This document shows positions 19,345 through 29,282 of a DNA stretch of 64,000 nucleotides, in pieces. The DNA lies in the NCBI GenBank assembly GCA_951799405.1, contig OX637345.1, forward strand, positions 14,818,001-14,882,000. Direction: 5' to 3'. The notes under the pieces were generated by a model, which did not search any database, was not told the DNA's origin, and worked only from the letters and a program-made list of their open reading frames with translations. Positions within the stretch are counted from its first letter, which is position 1; every line of letters begins with the position of its first letter. A program made the translations under genes and the position numbers. This DNA comes from Agapetus fuscipes (taxonomy: Eukaryota; Arthropoda; Insecta; Trichoptera; Glossosomatidae).

Positions 19345-19396
19345 GAACATAATCCCTGCAACTCTTGCCGACCTTCCCTGAAACAGCGGTGGCCTT
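19345..19396 (-). repeat. CTTG repeat, right part
   Basis: Continues the copy interrupted by the Gypsy insertion: CTCTTGCCGACCTTCCCTG and AAACAGCGGTGG. It lacks the final 5' segment. Confidence 0.88.
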
Positions 19397-19479
19397 TAAT
19401 CGTGAAAATAAATAGATTCCACAATGCTTATGGAGACGACGCGTTAAAAGTTACACTATATGTGCAGATTAAAAAGCTT

Positions 19480-19697
19480 GGCTACTACATTTATAATAAA
19501 TGTTTCTTTCGATCAATGTTTATTTTCTTTCAATGTAATTTTCTTCTCTTTTTATATTTTCTTTCTCTGTTTCTATTTTTCCTATATGTATTTTTAGATC
19601 AATGTATTTATTTTTTATATGGCTAGTCACGTATTGCACCCTCCGCGTGACCGGGCTGGAATAAAGATTTTATTATTACTATTACTATTATTATAAC
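19480..19697 (+). mobile_element. LINE-g 3' end
   Basis: ATCAATGTTTATTTTCTTTC through GGCTAGTCACGTATTGCACC, then CCGGGCTGGAATAAAGATTT and a (ATT)n tail. The same sequence, inverted, is at 54605-54782. The simple-repeat tail and AATAAA are typical of a non-LTR 3' UTR; no coding part is present. Confidence 0.7.
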
Positions 19698-20021
19698 GTG
19701 ATAAAAATATGACCAAAGAACATTACACGGTGCTTTGAAAATCTATTTAAAGTATCTGATACAAAAATAGAAATACAAATTATTGTGCACTTGTAGCGAT
19801 GTTTTGTAACTGATATTTTTAGCGCACTTTCCCATCACTGCCAGGTGGTATTTTTAGACTATCATAACAAGTTATACAAGTGACTCTGAAACTCACAGTC
19901 AGAGTGATGAAAAGTGAAGACAGATGTGGAAACTGCAACGAGGTGCAAAGTATTAACAAGAACCTGAAGTGATAACCTTAAAACATGTAGGTACTGCTGC
20001 GATTTACGGGTTCAATTGAAT
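19698..20021. other. No recognised feature
   Basis: No repeat match or exon. Confidence 0.35.
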
Positions 20022-20275
20022 CGTTCCTTGACTTATAGGTAGGTATGCGGCTGACCACCCATGCTGTAAAAATGGTTCACTTTGCCAATGTCACCCCTGT
20101 CTCAGGGAAGGACGGCAAGAGTTGCAGGGTGTATGTCCATTTGAGATTTGGTTTTTATGTTGTAGGTTCACATGGGGCATGTGCAAGCGCGAACTTGTAC
20201 GTGTCTGGTTGTGAGAATGCATGTAATGTGAATCTCCAATGTAACATATCTTTGCAACTTAGATTAGATTAGTCA
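20022..20275 (+). repeat. CTTG repeat, full length
   Basis: TTCCTTGACTTATAGGTAGG to CTTAGATTAGATTAG. Subfamily with TTTATGTTGTAGGTTCAC and GTGAATCTCCAATG. A clean example of both ends. Confidence 0.93.
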
Positions 20276-20339
20276 CGTATAAGTTCACGCCGACACATGC
20301 TGCATGTGTGTGTTCTCACGAGTGTAATATCGAGCTCAA

Positions 20340-20862
20340 TATTTCTCGCATTAAATACAGCTTAACTTCTTGCCGCGTTTTCATGTGACTAGTGGAACCT
20401 ATTTATTGTTACAGGTAAAGGGGTCGGCCACAACCGGAAACAACCATTTCAATTAAGTGGGGGTTTTGCAGATCCAAAGGGGGCTGGTACTCATTTCTTG
20501 TAAGGCTGAGTAAACGTTGCAAACGAATGTTTAAAATAAACACCGCGAAACACCCTTGGTGGGATCCTGACCGCAGCTCTCGGCATGGAATATAAGCATT
20601 CTACCAACTGTACCTACCTACCCTGAGTACGAGTTGCAAAGCTTGAGTAAAGTAAAGTTTACGGAAAGTATTAAAGAGTAGTTTTCCCCAAAATTTGTTT
20701 GAACTTGATTTTCTTCATCACTGTAACTCTTTTGCTAAGACCATAAAGTGTAAGAAACAAAAAACGGCAGATTTTGGGGAAAATCACTCTTTAATACTTT
20801 ACGTAAACTTTACTTTACTCAAGTTTTGCAACTTGTACTAAGGGTACAGAGCTATCGACCGA
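20340..20862 (-). mobile_element. SINE-A, interrupted by a MITE
   Basis: Inverted copy: TACAGCTTAACTTCTTGCCG to CTCTCGGCATGGAATATAAG and TTCTACCAACTG. The MITE at 20621-20844 separates it from GAGCTATCGACCG at 20849-20861. Confidence 0.85.
20621..20844. mobile_element. MITE with about 75-bp inverted arms, TA-flanked
   Basis: 224 bp, starting CCCTGAGTACGAGTTGCAA and ending TTGCAACTTGTACTAAGGG. The arms extend inward past AAGTAAAGTTTACG and TTTTCCCCAAAAT. TA lies on both sides (20619-20620, 20845-20846), as for Tc1/mariner elements. A related internal fragment is at 39095-39175. Confidence 0.88.
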
Positions 20863-21003
20863 AACTGTTAGTTTGAAGAAAAATGAGAGTTTATTGTCTG
20901 AGAAACCCTTTTAAGTCTATATGGCAAACAGTAGAAGCCGTATGAACGTAAAACAGTCAAGAAATTACACTAAGAAGGCATATTTTACCTTTTATAATCA
21001 TGT

Positions 21004-21157
21004 AATCCCTTGACTTGACTTATAGGTTGTATGAGGCTGACCACACATACTCTAATAAATGATTTACTTTGCCAATGTTACCACTATTTCAGGGAAGTTC
21101 GGCAAGAGCTGGATTTGTCTATTCCCAGCTCTAAACTAACCTGTAAGTCAAGGATTC
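21004..21157. repeat. CTTG repeat with terminal foldback
   Basis: Plus-oriented 5' half (TTGACTTATAGGTTGTATGA to TTCGGCAAGAGCTGG) followed by an inverted 5' tip, CTAACCTGTAAGTCAAGGATT. Confidence 0.8.
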
Positions 21158-21164
21158 ACAATGG

Positions 21165-21575
21165 GCAGATATTTCTTCATCTTCCTCAGCCTTTCTCAAT
21201 CCACTCCTGGACGTAGGCCTCTCCAATCCTCTCTATTAATGTCTATTCGCTGCTGTGTTCAGCCATCCTCTGCCTGCAGTTCCCTTGAGTCGTCCAGCCA
21301 CCTCAGTTGGGGTCTCCCCACTCCCCGCTTGGAAATTCTGGGCCGCCACTGGACGATCCTTTTCGGCCGCCTGTCATGGTCTTGCCTTGCAACGTAACCA
21401 GTGCGTCTACGGATCTCCTGGATTGGAACCCTGTCTCTAAGGCTGATTCCCAGCATCCTCCTTTCAATGGTCCTCAGTCTGTTGGCGCTATACTGAGTGA
21501 GCCCTTTTGTTTCCAAGCCATAGGTGGATACTGGAAGCACGCATGACTCAAAGGCCCTGCTTTTCAGGGTAGGTA
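21165..21575 (-). pseudogene. LINE-c RT C-terminus
   Basis: Open for about 93 codons on the minus strand (21540-21259): 'LPVSTYGLETKGLTQYSANR', 'RRMLGISLRDRVPIQEIRRR', 'IVQWRP' and 'GVGRPQLRWLDD'. This is the conserved C-terminal segment that follows the RT domain in many insect non-LTR elements. 5' truncated. Confidence 0.88.
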
Positions 21576-21715
21576 GATATTTAATAAAGGTAAGCTCTTA
21601 AGTTTTGTTATGTCACGTTCTTTATGAGGTAGTCATGATAAGTCATGTGCTATATTATCTTGTGATTTTTTGTCGTGTTACCATTACCGGGCTTGCCTGG
21701 GTTAGATATATATTT

Positions 21716-22026
21716 TTTAAGAAATCTGTGCGGGAGACTCCCTAGATTCTAGAGACTCTAGGGGTCTATGACACTTGTTGTAGTGCCGCAGAAGTGTACG
21801 AGCTTGGTCGTCGCTACAAAGCGCCAATACTCAAGCAAGACCCAGTTGCTGTAAGGCTGGATAGACCTTTGGTGGCCGGTCATTGGTAAGGGTTTATGAA
21901 TTTTTCAACCCAGCGAAGAGCAAATTTGAAAATGTAAATGGTTTATTTTTTGTGCTCCGCCAAGATTCGAACCCACAACCTTCCCATTCAGAGTCCGCAG
22001 TGTTACCACTGAGCTACGGACCGGCC
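21716..22026 (-). mobile_element. SINE-B with tail 1
   Basis: Inverted: TTTTTTAAGAAATCTGTGCG and GGGAGACTCCCTAGATTC (tail 1), then AGTATTGGCG-type and CCCAGTTGCTGTAAGGCTGG, then the tRNA-like head with B-box complement GATTCGAACCCACAACC and CTGAGCTACGGACCGG. Confidence 0.92.
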
Positions 22027-22075
22027 ATATATGCCTGTCTTTTCAGATCAGATATGCCTACATTAACCATTAGTA

Positions 22076-22400
22076 TAGCTCCTGTCGATAGCTCAGTTGG
22101 TAGAGTGCTTGCATTTCATGTCGTCAAATTGTGTTCAAATCCCACCGAGGGTGTCAACAATTATTTCCCGTTTCGGTGTTTATTTCAAACCCCAAAATAA
22201 TAAAAAAATCAGCAAGATTTACTCAGCCTTCACACGAAATGAGTATCACCCCCCGCGGGAATTAAAAAATCTCCACTTCAACTAAAGTGTTGGACATAGG
22301 GCCACCTCTTACCTGTAAAAATAAGTAGGTTTCACTCCCAACATGCGAAACCCTTTGAAAATAGCTCGGCTAGAAGTAACATTATATGTGTAGCTTAGTT
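22076..22400 (+). mobile_element. SINE-A, nearly complete
   Basis: A box GATAGCTCAGTTGGTAGAGT, B box GTTCAAATCCCACCGAGG, body, and 3' end ACATTATATGTGTAGCTTAG with TTGCGTTTTTTT. Confidence 0.92.
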
Positions 22401-22735
22401 GCGTTTTTTTAGGATGGTGAAACTGAGGTCCAGATTGACGACACTGTCAGGGGTCGGACTGTTGGCCACATTTAGCCCGCGGGCCGCAGTTTAGTGATCC
22501 CTATATGATAGACGATAAATTTAAAAGCGATTAGGTAGCTTGGAGCAAAAACTTTTTAAATTGGAATCAGTTTGGCCTGGCCCCAGAGGTCATTTTCGCT
22601 AATCAGCCCATCGATCTCTCTCACCGAGCGTGCTTGGTAATCTTCACTATTGGATGAGGGATTATAGCACTTATGTACTTCAAACGGTTTTCATTTTAAT
22701 CTCATGCACCAAATCTACCGCATTTTCTGCGCAGT
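22401..22735. other. No recognised feature
   Basis: Includes a GC-richer part near 22440-22500 with no match. Confidence 0.35.
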
Positions 22736-22877
22736 CTAATCTTATCTAATCTAATCTAAGTTGCAAAGATAATATGTTACATTGGAGATTCACATTACAT
22801 GCATTCTCACAACCAGACACGTACAAGTTCGCGCTTGCACATGCCTCATGTGAACCTACAACATAAAAACCAGTGAA
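22736..22877 (-). repeat. CTTG repeat, 3' half
   Basis: Inverted: TAATCTTATCTAATCTAATC then CATTCTCACAACCAGACACG to CTACAACATAAAAACC. Confidence 0.88.
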
Positions 22878-22892
22878 TTCTTTAAATATTAC

Positions 22893-23146
22893 ATAGAATG
22901 AGGCTGACCACCTATGCTGTAATTTTTTTTTCACTTTTGCCGTTGCCTCGCCTGTTTCAGGGCAAGGCTGCAAAAGTTGCAGAATTGCAGGGTTTATATG
23001 TTCATTTGAGATTGGGTTTTTATATTGTAGGTCCACATGCGGCATGTGTGAGCGCGAAATTATGCGTGTCTGCTTTTAGGAAGGCATTATTTTAATATGA
23101 ATCTCAAATGATACATATCTTTGCAACTTAGATTTAGATTTAGATC
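22893..23146 (+). repeat. CTTG repeat
   Basis: From AATGAGGCTGACCACCTATG to TTAGATTTAGATTTAGAT. Its 5' tip is missing. It lies tail-out opposite the copy at 22736. Confidence 0.88.
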
Positions 23147-23398
23147 CCTTGACTTATAGGTTAGTATGAGGCTGACCACACATGCTATAAAAATGGTTCA
23201 CTTTGCCAATGTCACCCCTGTTTCAAGGAAGGTCGGCAAGAGTTGGAGGGTGCCTGTCCATTTGAGATTTGGTTTTTATGTTGTAGGTTCACATGCGGCA
23301 TGTGCAAACGCGAACTTGTACGTGTCCGCTTGTGAGAATGCATATAATGTGAATCTCCAATGTGAATCACATATCTTTGCAACTTAGATTAAATTAAT
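23147..23398 (+). repeat. CTTG repeat, full length
   Basis: Directly abuts the previous copy: CCCTTGACTTATAGGTTAGT to AACTTAGATTAAATTAA. Confidence 0.92.
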
Positions 23399-23439
23399 AT
23401 TTTTTAGTGTTGATCTGTTAGATTAGATTGCAATAAACA

Positions 23440-23475
23440 TCGAAACGGAAAATCATTTCTGACACCCTCGGTGGT
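23440..23475 (-). mobile_element. SINE-A fragment
   Basis: CATCGAAACGGAAAATCATT and TCTGACACCCTCGGTGG are the middle of SINE-A, inverted. The fragment runs directly into a CTTG repeat. Confidence 0.65.
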
Positions 23476-23680
23476 ATGAGGCTGACCACACATGCTATAA
23501 AAACGGTTCACTTTGCCGATGTCACCCCTGTTTTAGGGAAGGACTGCAAGAGTTGCAGGGCTCATTTTCATTTGAGATTGGATTTTAATTTGTAAATACA
23601 CATGCAGAACGTGTAAACGCGAACTTACACGTGTCTGTTTGTGGGCATGCATTTAATATGAATTTTGAATGTCAATTTAT
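23473..23680 (+). repeat. CTTG repeat, left part
   Basis: GGTATGAGGCTGACCACACA to TTTTGAATGTCAATTTATC, where LINE-d has inserted. The last 30 bp resume at 24067. Confidence 0.88.
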
Positions 23681-23689
23681 CATTGAAAA

Positions 23690-24066
23690 AAAAATGCTTC
23701 GTGGCATTCTCGGACCTGTATTTGAAGATGACAGGTGGCGTATCCGGACCAACGCGGAGCTGATGTCCGTGTTTCAAGTACAAACATAGTGTCGGTAATT
23801 AAATCAAGAAGACTCCAGTGGGCCGGACATGTAGCACGTGCAGAGGACTCCAGGATCATCAGAACAGTCTTGGATGGTGCCCCCTCAGGTGTTAGACCAC
23901 TCGGACGTCCCAGGATGCGGTGGGCAGACAACGTTGAAGCCGACGCCGAAGTTCTGGGAGTGAGGGGACCATGGAGGGAAGCAGCACAAGACAGAGAGTC
24001 CTGGAGGATTGCGGTGCGGGAGGCCCTGAGCCTTCAAGGCTTATGAGCCGAAGAAAGTAAAGTAAA
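23690..24066 (+). pseudogene. LINE-d RT C-terminus
   Basis: The frame reads 'RRLQWAGHVARAEDSRIIRT', then 'VRPLGRPRMRWADNVEAD', then 'DRESWRIAVREALSLQGL' and a stop. The 3' tail is GAAAGTAAAGTAAAG. This is the standard C-terminal signature of insect-type non-LTR elements. Its last 180 bp are identical by eye to 26447-26630, pointing to recent activity. Confidence 0.9.
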
Positions 24067-24097
24067 GAAATATATCTTTGCATCTTAGATTATAGAT
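24067..24097 (+). repeat. CTTG repeat, 3' end
   Basis: AAATATATCTTTGCATCTTAG then ATTATAG: the end of the copy begun at 23473. Confidence 0.85.
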
Positions 24098-24309
24098 GGA
24101 TAAAGAATACACTTAAGTGTTTATGCATGAATACACTTAAGTATTTATTAGTAAACTTAAGTATTTATGTGAAACTAAGCATGCCCATCAGAGAATAGTT
24201 GAAAAAGAGCATCAACACCTTTTTGATGTGTTTGAAATAAACCAGGTGAGTCCAAAATACATTTTATTTAAAACACACCTACAGATTACAGATCTGCAAA
24301 TTTTCTGTG
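24098..24309. repeat. Short tandem ACTTAAGTATTTAT stretch
   Basis: Three or four imperfect ACTTAAGT(A/G)TTTAT units at 24110-24170; the rest is unrecognised. Confidence 0.45.
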
Positions 24310-24855
24310 CACACAATCTTATCTAAGTTGCAAATTTAAGGATCGGTATTATTGAAACCTTGACCAATAGATAGGTATGACGCTGACCACCGTACTGTAA
24401 AATTTTTTTCACTTTTTAGTTCATCTAAATATATAAACTAATGTATGCAAAGATATATTATTACATTTGAGGTTCATATTAAATGCATTCCCACAAGCAG
24501 ACACGACTTTCCGCATGTGGACTTAAAATATAAAAACCTAATCTTAAATGAACATAACCCTGCATCTTATGCCGACCTGCCCTGAAGAAAGGGTGACATT
24601 GGTAAAGTGAACCATTATTTTACAGTATGGGAAGTCAGCCTCAGTTGTAGTAATAACATTTAAGATTTATATTACATTTATTCACACAAGCGTCACGTGT
24701 ATGTTTGCGATTACACATGCGGACTCAAATGCCCCATTTCAAATAAACACAAGCTCTACAACTCTTAAAACGATCTACCCTGAAACAGAAGTGACATTGG
24801 AAAAGTGAATTATTTCTTACAGTCAGCGTGATAACAAACCTATAAGTCAAGGAAA
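24310..24855. repeat. Cluster of diverged CTTG repeats
   Basis: Plus-oriented 5' end at 24356-24418 (ACCTTGACCAATAGATAGG), then two inverted copies at 24436-24647 and 24650-24855. The last ends CCTATAAGTCAAGGAAAACG. These are more diverged than most copies. Confidence 0.8.
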
Positions 24856-25202
24856 ACGTCTTCACTAAGCTATCAACCGTTTTTTTTTTAACTTTATTTA
24901 AAAAACTTACTTGTTAAGCGTTATATACTTTTGTTATGTTTGTACACTGGTTCTATTTAATTAAAACTGATTTACTGTACAAAATGTTTTTCAGATTCGT
25001 TTCGGATACAGAGTCACTTTACACTTGTACAACACAACGGTCGGCTGATTTCTGAAGCTACAGAGATTTTTTTCGCTTATTTCAACAGTAAGAATAAAGA
25101 GACATGGAGAATCGCTACTTGCTAGACTTTGCCAGAACATTCTACCTAACACTCAAGCAATCTCGAGCAAATTATTATCCTTATAAGTACCTACCTAAGA
25201 TC
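24856..25202. other. No recognised feature
   Basis: AT-rich, no match. Confidence 0.35.
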
Positions 25203-25380
25203 TATTAATAATAATAATACTATTAGGATGTTGAAGCTTTCACGGCCGGTTTTTATTGACATGGTTTTTGTTAACAGACCACGGCTACATAGCCCGAAAA
25301 AAAAGATTGTTATGTCAATATTAGGATGATTTATTTGGTGAGCGCTGTTTTTGTGTGTATCACACCTCAAGAGCCCTCTA
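25203..25380 (-). mobile_element. SINE-B tail-2 fragment with nested 88-bp insert
   Basis: (ATA)n and TATTAGGATG at 25221-25230, then the insert, then TATTAGGATG again at 25319-25328. The SINE-B tail 2 continues as ATTTATTTGGTGAGCGCTG and CACACCTCAAGAGCCCTC. Confidence 0.85.
25231..25318 (-). mobile_element. Short CCGGCCGTGAAAGC element
   Basis: 88 bp flanked by a 10-bp TATTAGGATG duplication. On the minus strand it ends CCGGCCGTGAAAGCTTCAA and holds CGGGCTATGTAGCCGTGG. Related ends are at 36543-36580 and 54795-54920. It resembles the terminal segment of Penelope-like elements; that assignment is inference. Confidence 0.65.
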
Positions 25381-25705
25381 ACTAGTATTATCTATTAATT
25401 TCTAGAGAGACTTCACATACTTTATTATTAACTCACACAGACAAACACAACACACAACTACATTTTCGTAACGTGTTTTTATTCCTGGCGTGTTCATTGA
25501 TAGTGCTGCCACACTCTACTGATGATTATCTTAAAATAAACCTCATTAAAAAGATTGGCAGTTTTAAGTTTGAAATTTACACGATTCCGGAAACGATATT
25601 AACTTGTATACTGGATAAGCAGACATACCTACCTGTGCTGCGAACAGTTTAGACTGCTATACTCTACTGGCGGTGTGTTGAAAGCTTTGCTATCGTTGAT
25701 TATAA
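25381..25705. other. No recognised feature
   Basis: No match to the local families. Confidence 0.35.
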
Positions 25706-26086
25706 TCATCTTTAATCTAAGTTGCAAAGATATAAGGAACAACGGAATGAGTCAAAAAAATTAGCATGCAAAGTGATTCTTTAGATATATTTTATCTAAA
25801 GAATAATTTTGCTTACCAATTTTTTTGACTCATTCCGTTGTTCCTTTCGCCCACAGATATTCACATTTAAGATTCATTTCATACCTATGCATACCCACAA
25901 ACAGTAACGTATTGGTTCACGCTTACAAATGTTGAATGAGTACTTACAAATTAGAATCCAAACCTCAAATGAACATAGGCCCTGCAACTTTTGCCGACCT
26001 TCCCTGAAATTGAGGGTGACATTGGCAAAGTGAACCATTTTTTTACAGTGTGGGTGGTTAGCCTCATACAAACCTTTAAGTCAAGG
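25706..26086 (-). repeat. CTTG repeat interrupted by a hairpin
   Basis: Inverted: TTTAATCTAAGTTGCAAAG at the left, interrupted at 25734, resuming around 25855 (AGATATTCACATTTAAGATT) to CCTTTAAGTCAAGGAATTAG. Confidence 0.88.
25734..25846. mobile_element. 113-bp near-perfect hairpin element
   Basis: AAGGAACAACGGAATGAGTC pairs with GACTCATTCCGTTGTTCCTT, and the pairing continues through TTCTTTAGATA/TATCTAAAGAA to a tiny loop. AGATAT occurs on both sides of the insert (25728-25733, 25855-25860). Confidence 0.8.
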
Positions 26087-26187
26087 AATTAGTTTCAATA
26101 AAAATAACAAATCAATTTTGCTGGAGAGATGTTTTCCGGGATCTGTTGCCGTGGTGTGTCAGCTGGAGCTTCCAGACGTTTCACTCA

Positions 26188-26224
26188 TGTCTACGATAGG
26201 CTTTTTAAGAGCCTATCGTAGACA
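26188..26224. other. Perfect 15-bp stem hairpin
   Basis: TGTCTACGATAGGCT / AGCCTATCGTAGACA with a 7-nt loop. On the minus strand it is followed by GAGTGAAACGTCTGGAAG. This may be a retroelement terminal structure. Confidence 0.6.
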
Positions 26225-26324
26225 CAGAAACCCCTTTAAATTGTACTGAAATATAAGTTGAGAAAAATACACAAGCAGGCACGTGTAAGTTTGCGCTTTT
26301 ATATACTCGTATTTCTGAAAGCCT

Positions 26325-26408
26325 TCCCCATACTGTAACTTCAACTCTGTCACCATTCAGCTAGGAGTGGCCAGAGCCTTTGCAGAGTTGCCTACGATTT
26401 GATTCATT
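26325..26408 (-). pseudogene. LINE-b 3' end
   Basis: Inverted: ACTGTAACTTCAACTCTGTC, AGCTAGGAGTGGCCAGAGCC and GCAGAGTTGCC. Confidence 0.75.
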
Positions 26409-26444
26409 CATATACATCACCTTTTAAATAGAGTACTATGCAAA

Positions 26445-26632
26445 AGGTGTTAGACCACTCGGACGTCCCAGGATGCGGTGGGCAGACAACGTTGAAGCCG
26501 ACGCCGAAGTTCTGGGAGTGAGGGGACCATGGAGGGAAGCAGCACAAGACAGAGAGTCCTGGAGGATTGCGGTGCGGGAGGCCCTGAGCCTTCAAGGCTT
26601 ATGAGCCGAAGAAAGTAAAAAGTAAAGTAAGC
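26445..26632 (+). pseudogene. LINE-d 3' end, near-identical to 23880-24066
   Basis: Starts at GGTGTTAGACCACTCGGACG and matches the other copy base for base to GAAGAAAGTAAA, with one added AA in the tail. 5' truncated to about 180 bp. Confidence 0.92.
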
Positions 26633-26635
26633 ACT

Positions 26636-27165
26636 AGGCAAACGTTTCACTTAATCAATGTTACCCCTTTTTCAAGGCAGATGGGCAAGTGTTGCAAGGT
26701 TTTTATTTATTAGAGATTTAGGTTTTTCTATTGTATTTTCATAAGCGGCATTTGTCAGCGCGTGTCTGCTTGTGGGCATGCACTTAATATGAATCCTATA
26801 TGTTATAAATCATAGCAACTTAGATTATTCATTATTATAGATTATGGATATCCATCACCTTTTCAAAACATTACTGGGTTGGAATGTGGCTGACCACGCA
26901 TACTGCAAAAGATGGTTGACTTTAACAATTTCAACCCCTTATTCAGGGTAGGTCGGCAAGACTTGCAAGGAATATATTTATTAGGCATTTAGGTTTTTAT
27001 GTTGTAATTACAAATGCATTTTGTGAGCATGCACTTAATATGAATCCTAAATGTAATACATCTTTGAAACTTAGATTATAGATTATAAAAGAAAAAAATA
27101 TCTACAATTCTTGCCGCTTTTCACTGAAATGGGGCTGCCATTGATAAAAGCAAACCTGATTTAAC
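26636..27165 (+). repeat. Two or three old CTTG repeats
   Basis: Diverged plus copies at about 26636-26850 and 26878-27085, each ending ACTTAGATTAT-like, followed by an inverted partial at 27100-27165. Many substitutions suggest old insertions. Confidence 0.72.
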
Positions 27166-27323
27166 AGAAAGTAAGCTCAGATTTGAAAGTTTACTTTTGG
27201 TACCGAAAAGCCTTCGTTAAAGAAAGAATATAAAATAATACCTATATGAAATTATATGAAAGAAAAATATTATACCACCGAAATTACCCTAATCCACTGC
27301 GTTTTTACTGTATAGGTTATATA
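27166..27323. other. No recognised feature
   Basis: Short AT-rich spacer. Confidence 0.35.
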
Positions 27324-28318
27324 AAGTGATACCTCAGGATACGAGTGATTTAACATACGAGTTATTTGAGAAACGAGCTGTCGAAGTTTTGTTTTGAAAT
27401 ACGTGCAAAATTTGAGATACGAGGAAAAGAAAAGTTCGTGGAAAAGAAACATTCTGTAAAAGTTGCAACTGGTCGTGCATCGGAGCTATTTATTGACATT
27501 TACTTAATCTCTGCAGCATTCTGAAAGGAAGGAAGAAACTAACCTCCTTAGATCCTTTTTTTAAGACAAGTGAAGAGAAAAGCAGTGACTAAAATGAAGC
27601 ATACAGTAGCATTTAAGTAGTGCGTTAGTTGCATATGGCCAAAATACAAATACCTGCATATCGACGGTTAAAAGGCAGCATAAGCGACATAAACTCAATT
27701 GTTCATAAGTGCAGTTTAAAGTTTGAGATTGCAAAAAATGGCATAACTTTTTTATTTGTTATCATATCGTTAAAATCAAAACAGCTCTAAACTTAAAAAA
27801 ATAAAGGCATTTATTGGCATTCCTATTTATGCGGTTTTACAAGCGCCTTTAGGACAAAAAAGGTCAAAATCTTGGCGGTTACACCAAAACCATACTTCGA
27901 AAACGCAGTTGTTTGCTCGGGTATAAACAACACAAAAATCATCGTAGAGCAATGGGAGTTAGCGCATTAGAAAGATCGGAAAATTTCAAGTAGGACAGCA
28001 TTCATAACTCATTTTTTCCCAAAATGTCGCTCATACTGCCTTTTAACCGTCGATATGTGTGTGCACTTTATAACAACCAGTTTTTTTTTCTTAACATTCT
28101 ATATATAATATATATATATATATGTTTTTTTGATACAATATTTTTCATGTATAAATACATTTTTCTTATTCAAAAACACATTACAAAAACAATTTGAGGT
28201 AGCTTTTTTAGGGCTGGAACAGATTAATGGCATTTCAATTAATTCCAATGGGGAAAATTGCTTTGAAATACGAGCAAGGTTACGGAACGAATGAAACTCG
28301 TATATTGAGGTATCACTG
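27324..28318. mobile_element. Tigger/pogo-like nonautonomous DNA element
   Basis: Left end AGTGATACCTCAGGATACG pairs with right end CGTATATTGAGGTATCACTG; TA adjoins each side. GTGATACCTC...ATACGAG ends are characteristic of Tigger/pogo-group elements. It contains several ATACGAG repeats, no transposase, and a second element nested at 27661-28053. Confidence 0.75.
27661..28053. mobile_element. MITE-C with 30-bp TIRs, nested
   Basis: 393 bp; TCGACGGTTAAAAGGCAG at the left and CTGCCTTTTAACCGTCGA at the right, extending to GCGACAT/ATGTCGC. TA on both sides. A second, 3'-truncated copy is at 37680-38269. Confidence 0.92.
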
Positions 28319-28635
28319 TACTTTTATACGATGAAGTTCGAGATTTAAGCTGCAGGTGTGCTTTTTCCTGCACAGATATTTTCCCGGATTTTGGCCCGGG
28401 AAGTCACATAAAACTGTGATTTGCAAGGGAAGCCATTTTGAATTTCCTACAGCAGTGCTCTCTAGTATAAAACAATGAGTGAACTCACCTCGATTTTGTA
28501 AATTAAAAAAAATGTATGAAAACTAAATCAGTCTCTAGGAGTGCGGTTGCATATTGCATTCATTTTTGATTATCGTTGGGAGGTTTACGAAATGCAAGTT
28601 TGTTACTATTTGGAGAGATGCGAGAATAACAAAAT
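28054..28635. other. Microsatellite and unassigned DNA
   Basis: (TA)n near 28100-28122 and the right end of the Tigger-like element. 28321-28635 is unrecognised. Confidence 0.5.
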
Positions 28636-28935
28636 CTACAGTGCTTGCATTCCATGCCGAGAGCTTAGGTTCGAATCACACCGAGGGTGTCGGAAATGAT
28701 TTCCCGTTTTGCTGTTTACTTCAAACTGAAAATAATATACTGGCAAAGTTTTCTCAGCCCTCACAAGAAATGAGTACCATCACCCTCGGAAACTGGGAAC
28801 CCTCCACTTCAACTGAAGTGCTTCATCTGGCGTAAGTCCGGCCCCCTCACATGTAAAAGTAAATAGGTTCCCCCTCGTCACATCTGACTCCTTCGGGGAA
28901 ATCGCAGTAAGAAGTTACAGTGCATGTGTTTTATT
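28636..28935 (+). mobile_element. SINE-A, lacking the A box
   Basis: CAGTGCTTGCATTCCATGCC, AGGTTCGAATCACACCGAGG, then the body and TTACAGTGCATGTG at the 3' end. Confidence 0.85.
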
Positions 28936-29282
28936 GTTTATTTTTTTGTAGACTTAATTTCGGCTTTTATATATTTTGGCTCTCGACCTATATTAGGTAT
29001 ATAGAACCCAACTGCATTTTTTTTCTAAATTTAGTATTTAAGGCTGCGTTCAAAAATAAAATCCCGTTGTTTTTAAAAATATGTTTCTTATACTTTATGA
29101 CCTTAGTAAAAAAAAACATTAATGAAAAAAATCACGCGTGTTAAATAGTTTTTTATCTTAATTATAAAGTTAGTTTTTCTTATATAACTTAAAAAATGAC
29201 GCCACAAAAAATATTTTAAAGAAACTCGTTTTTTTGGTAGAGTTTTTTTTCTTCTTAAAATATCTCAATTTTTCTCATGAAC
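28936..29282. other. No recognised feature
   Basis: AT-rich. Confidence 0.35.

Noticed and set aside
20045..20272. A recurring 60-75 codon ORF with several cysteines in many CTTG repeats (also 10732, 11684, 23166, 31401, 36752, 43867, 44486)
   Set aside because: Different subfamilies keep different frames open and the start codon is not conserved. It looks like chance openness in a short repeat, not a conserved peptide.
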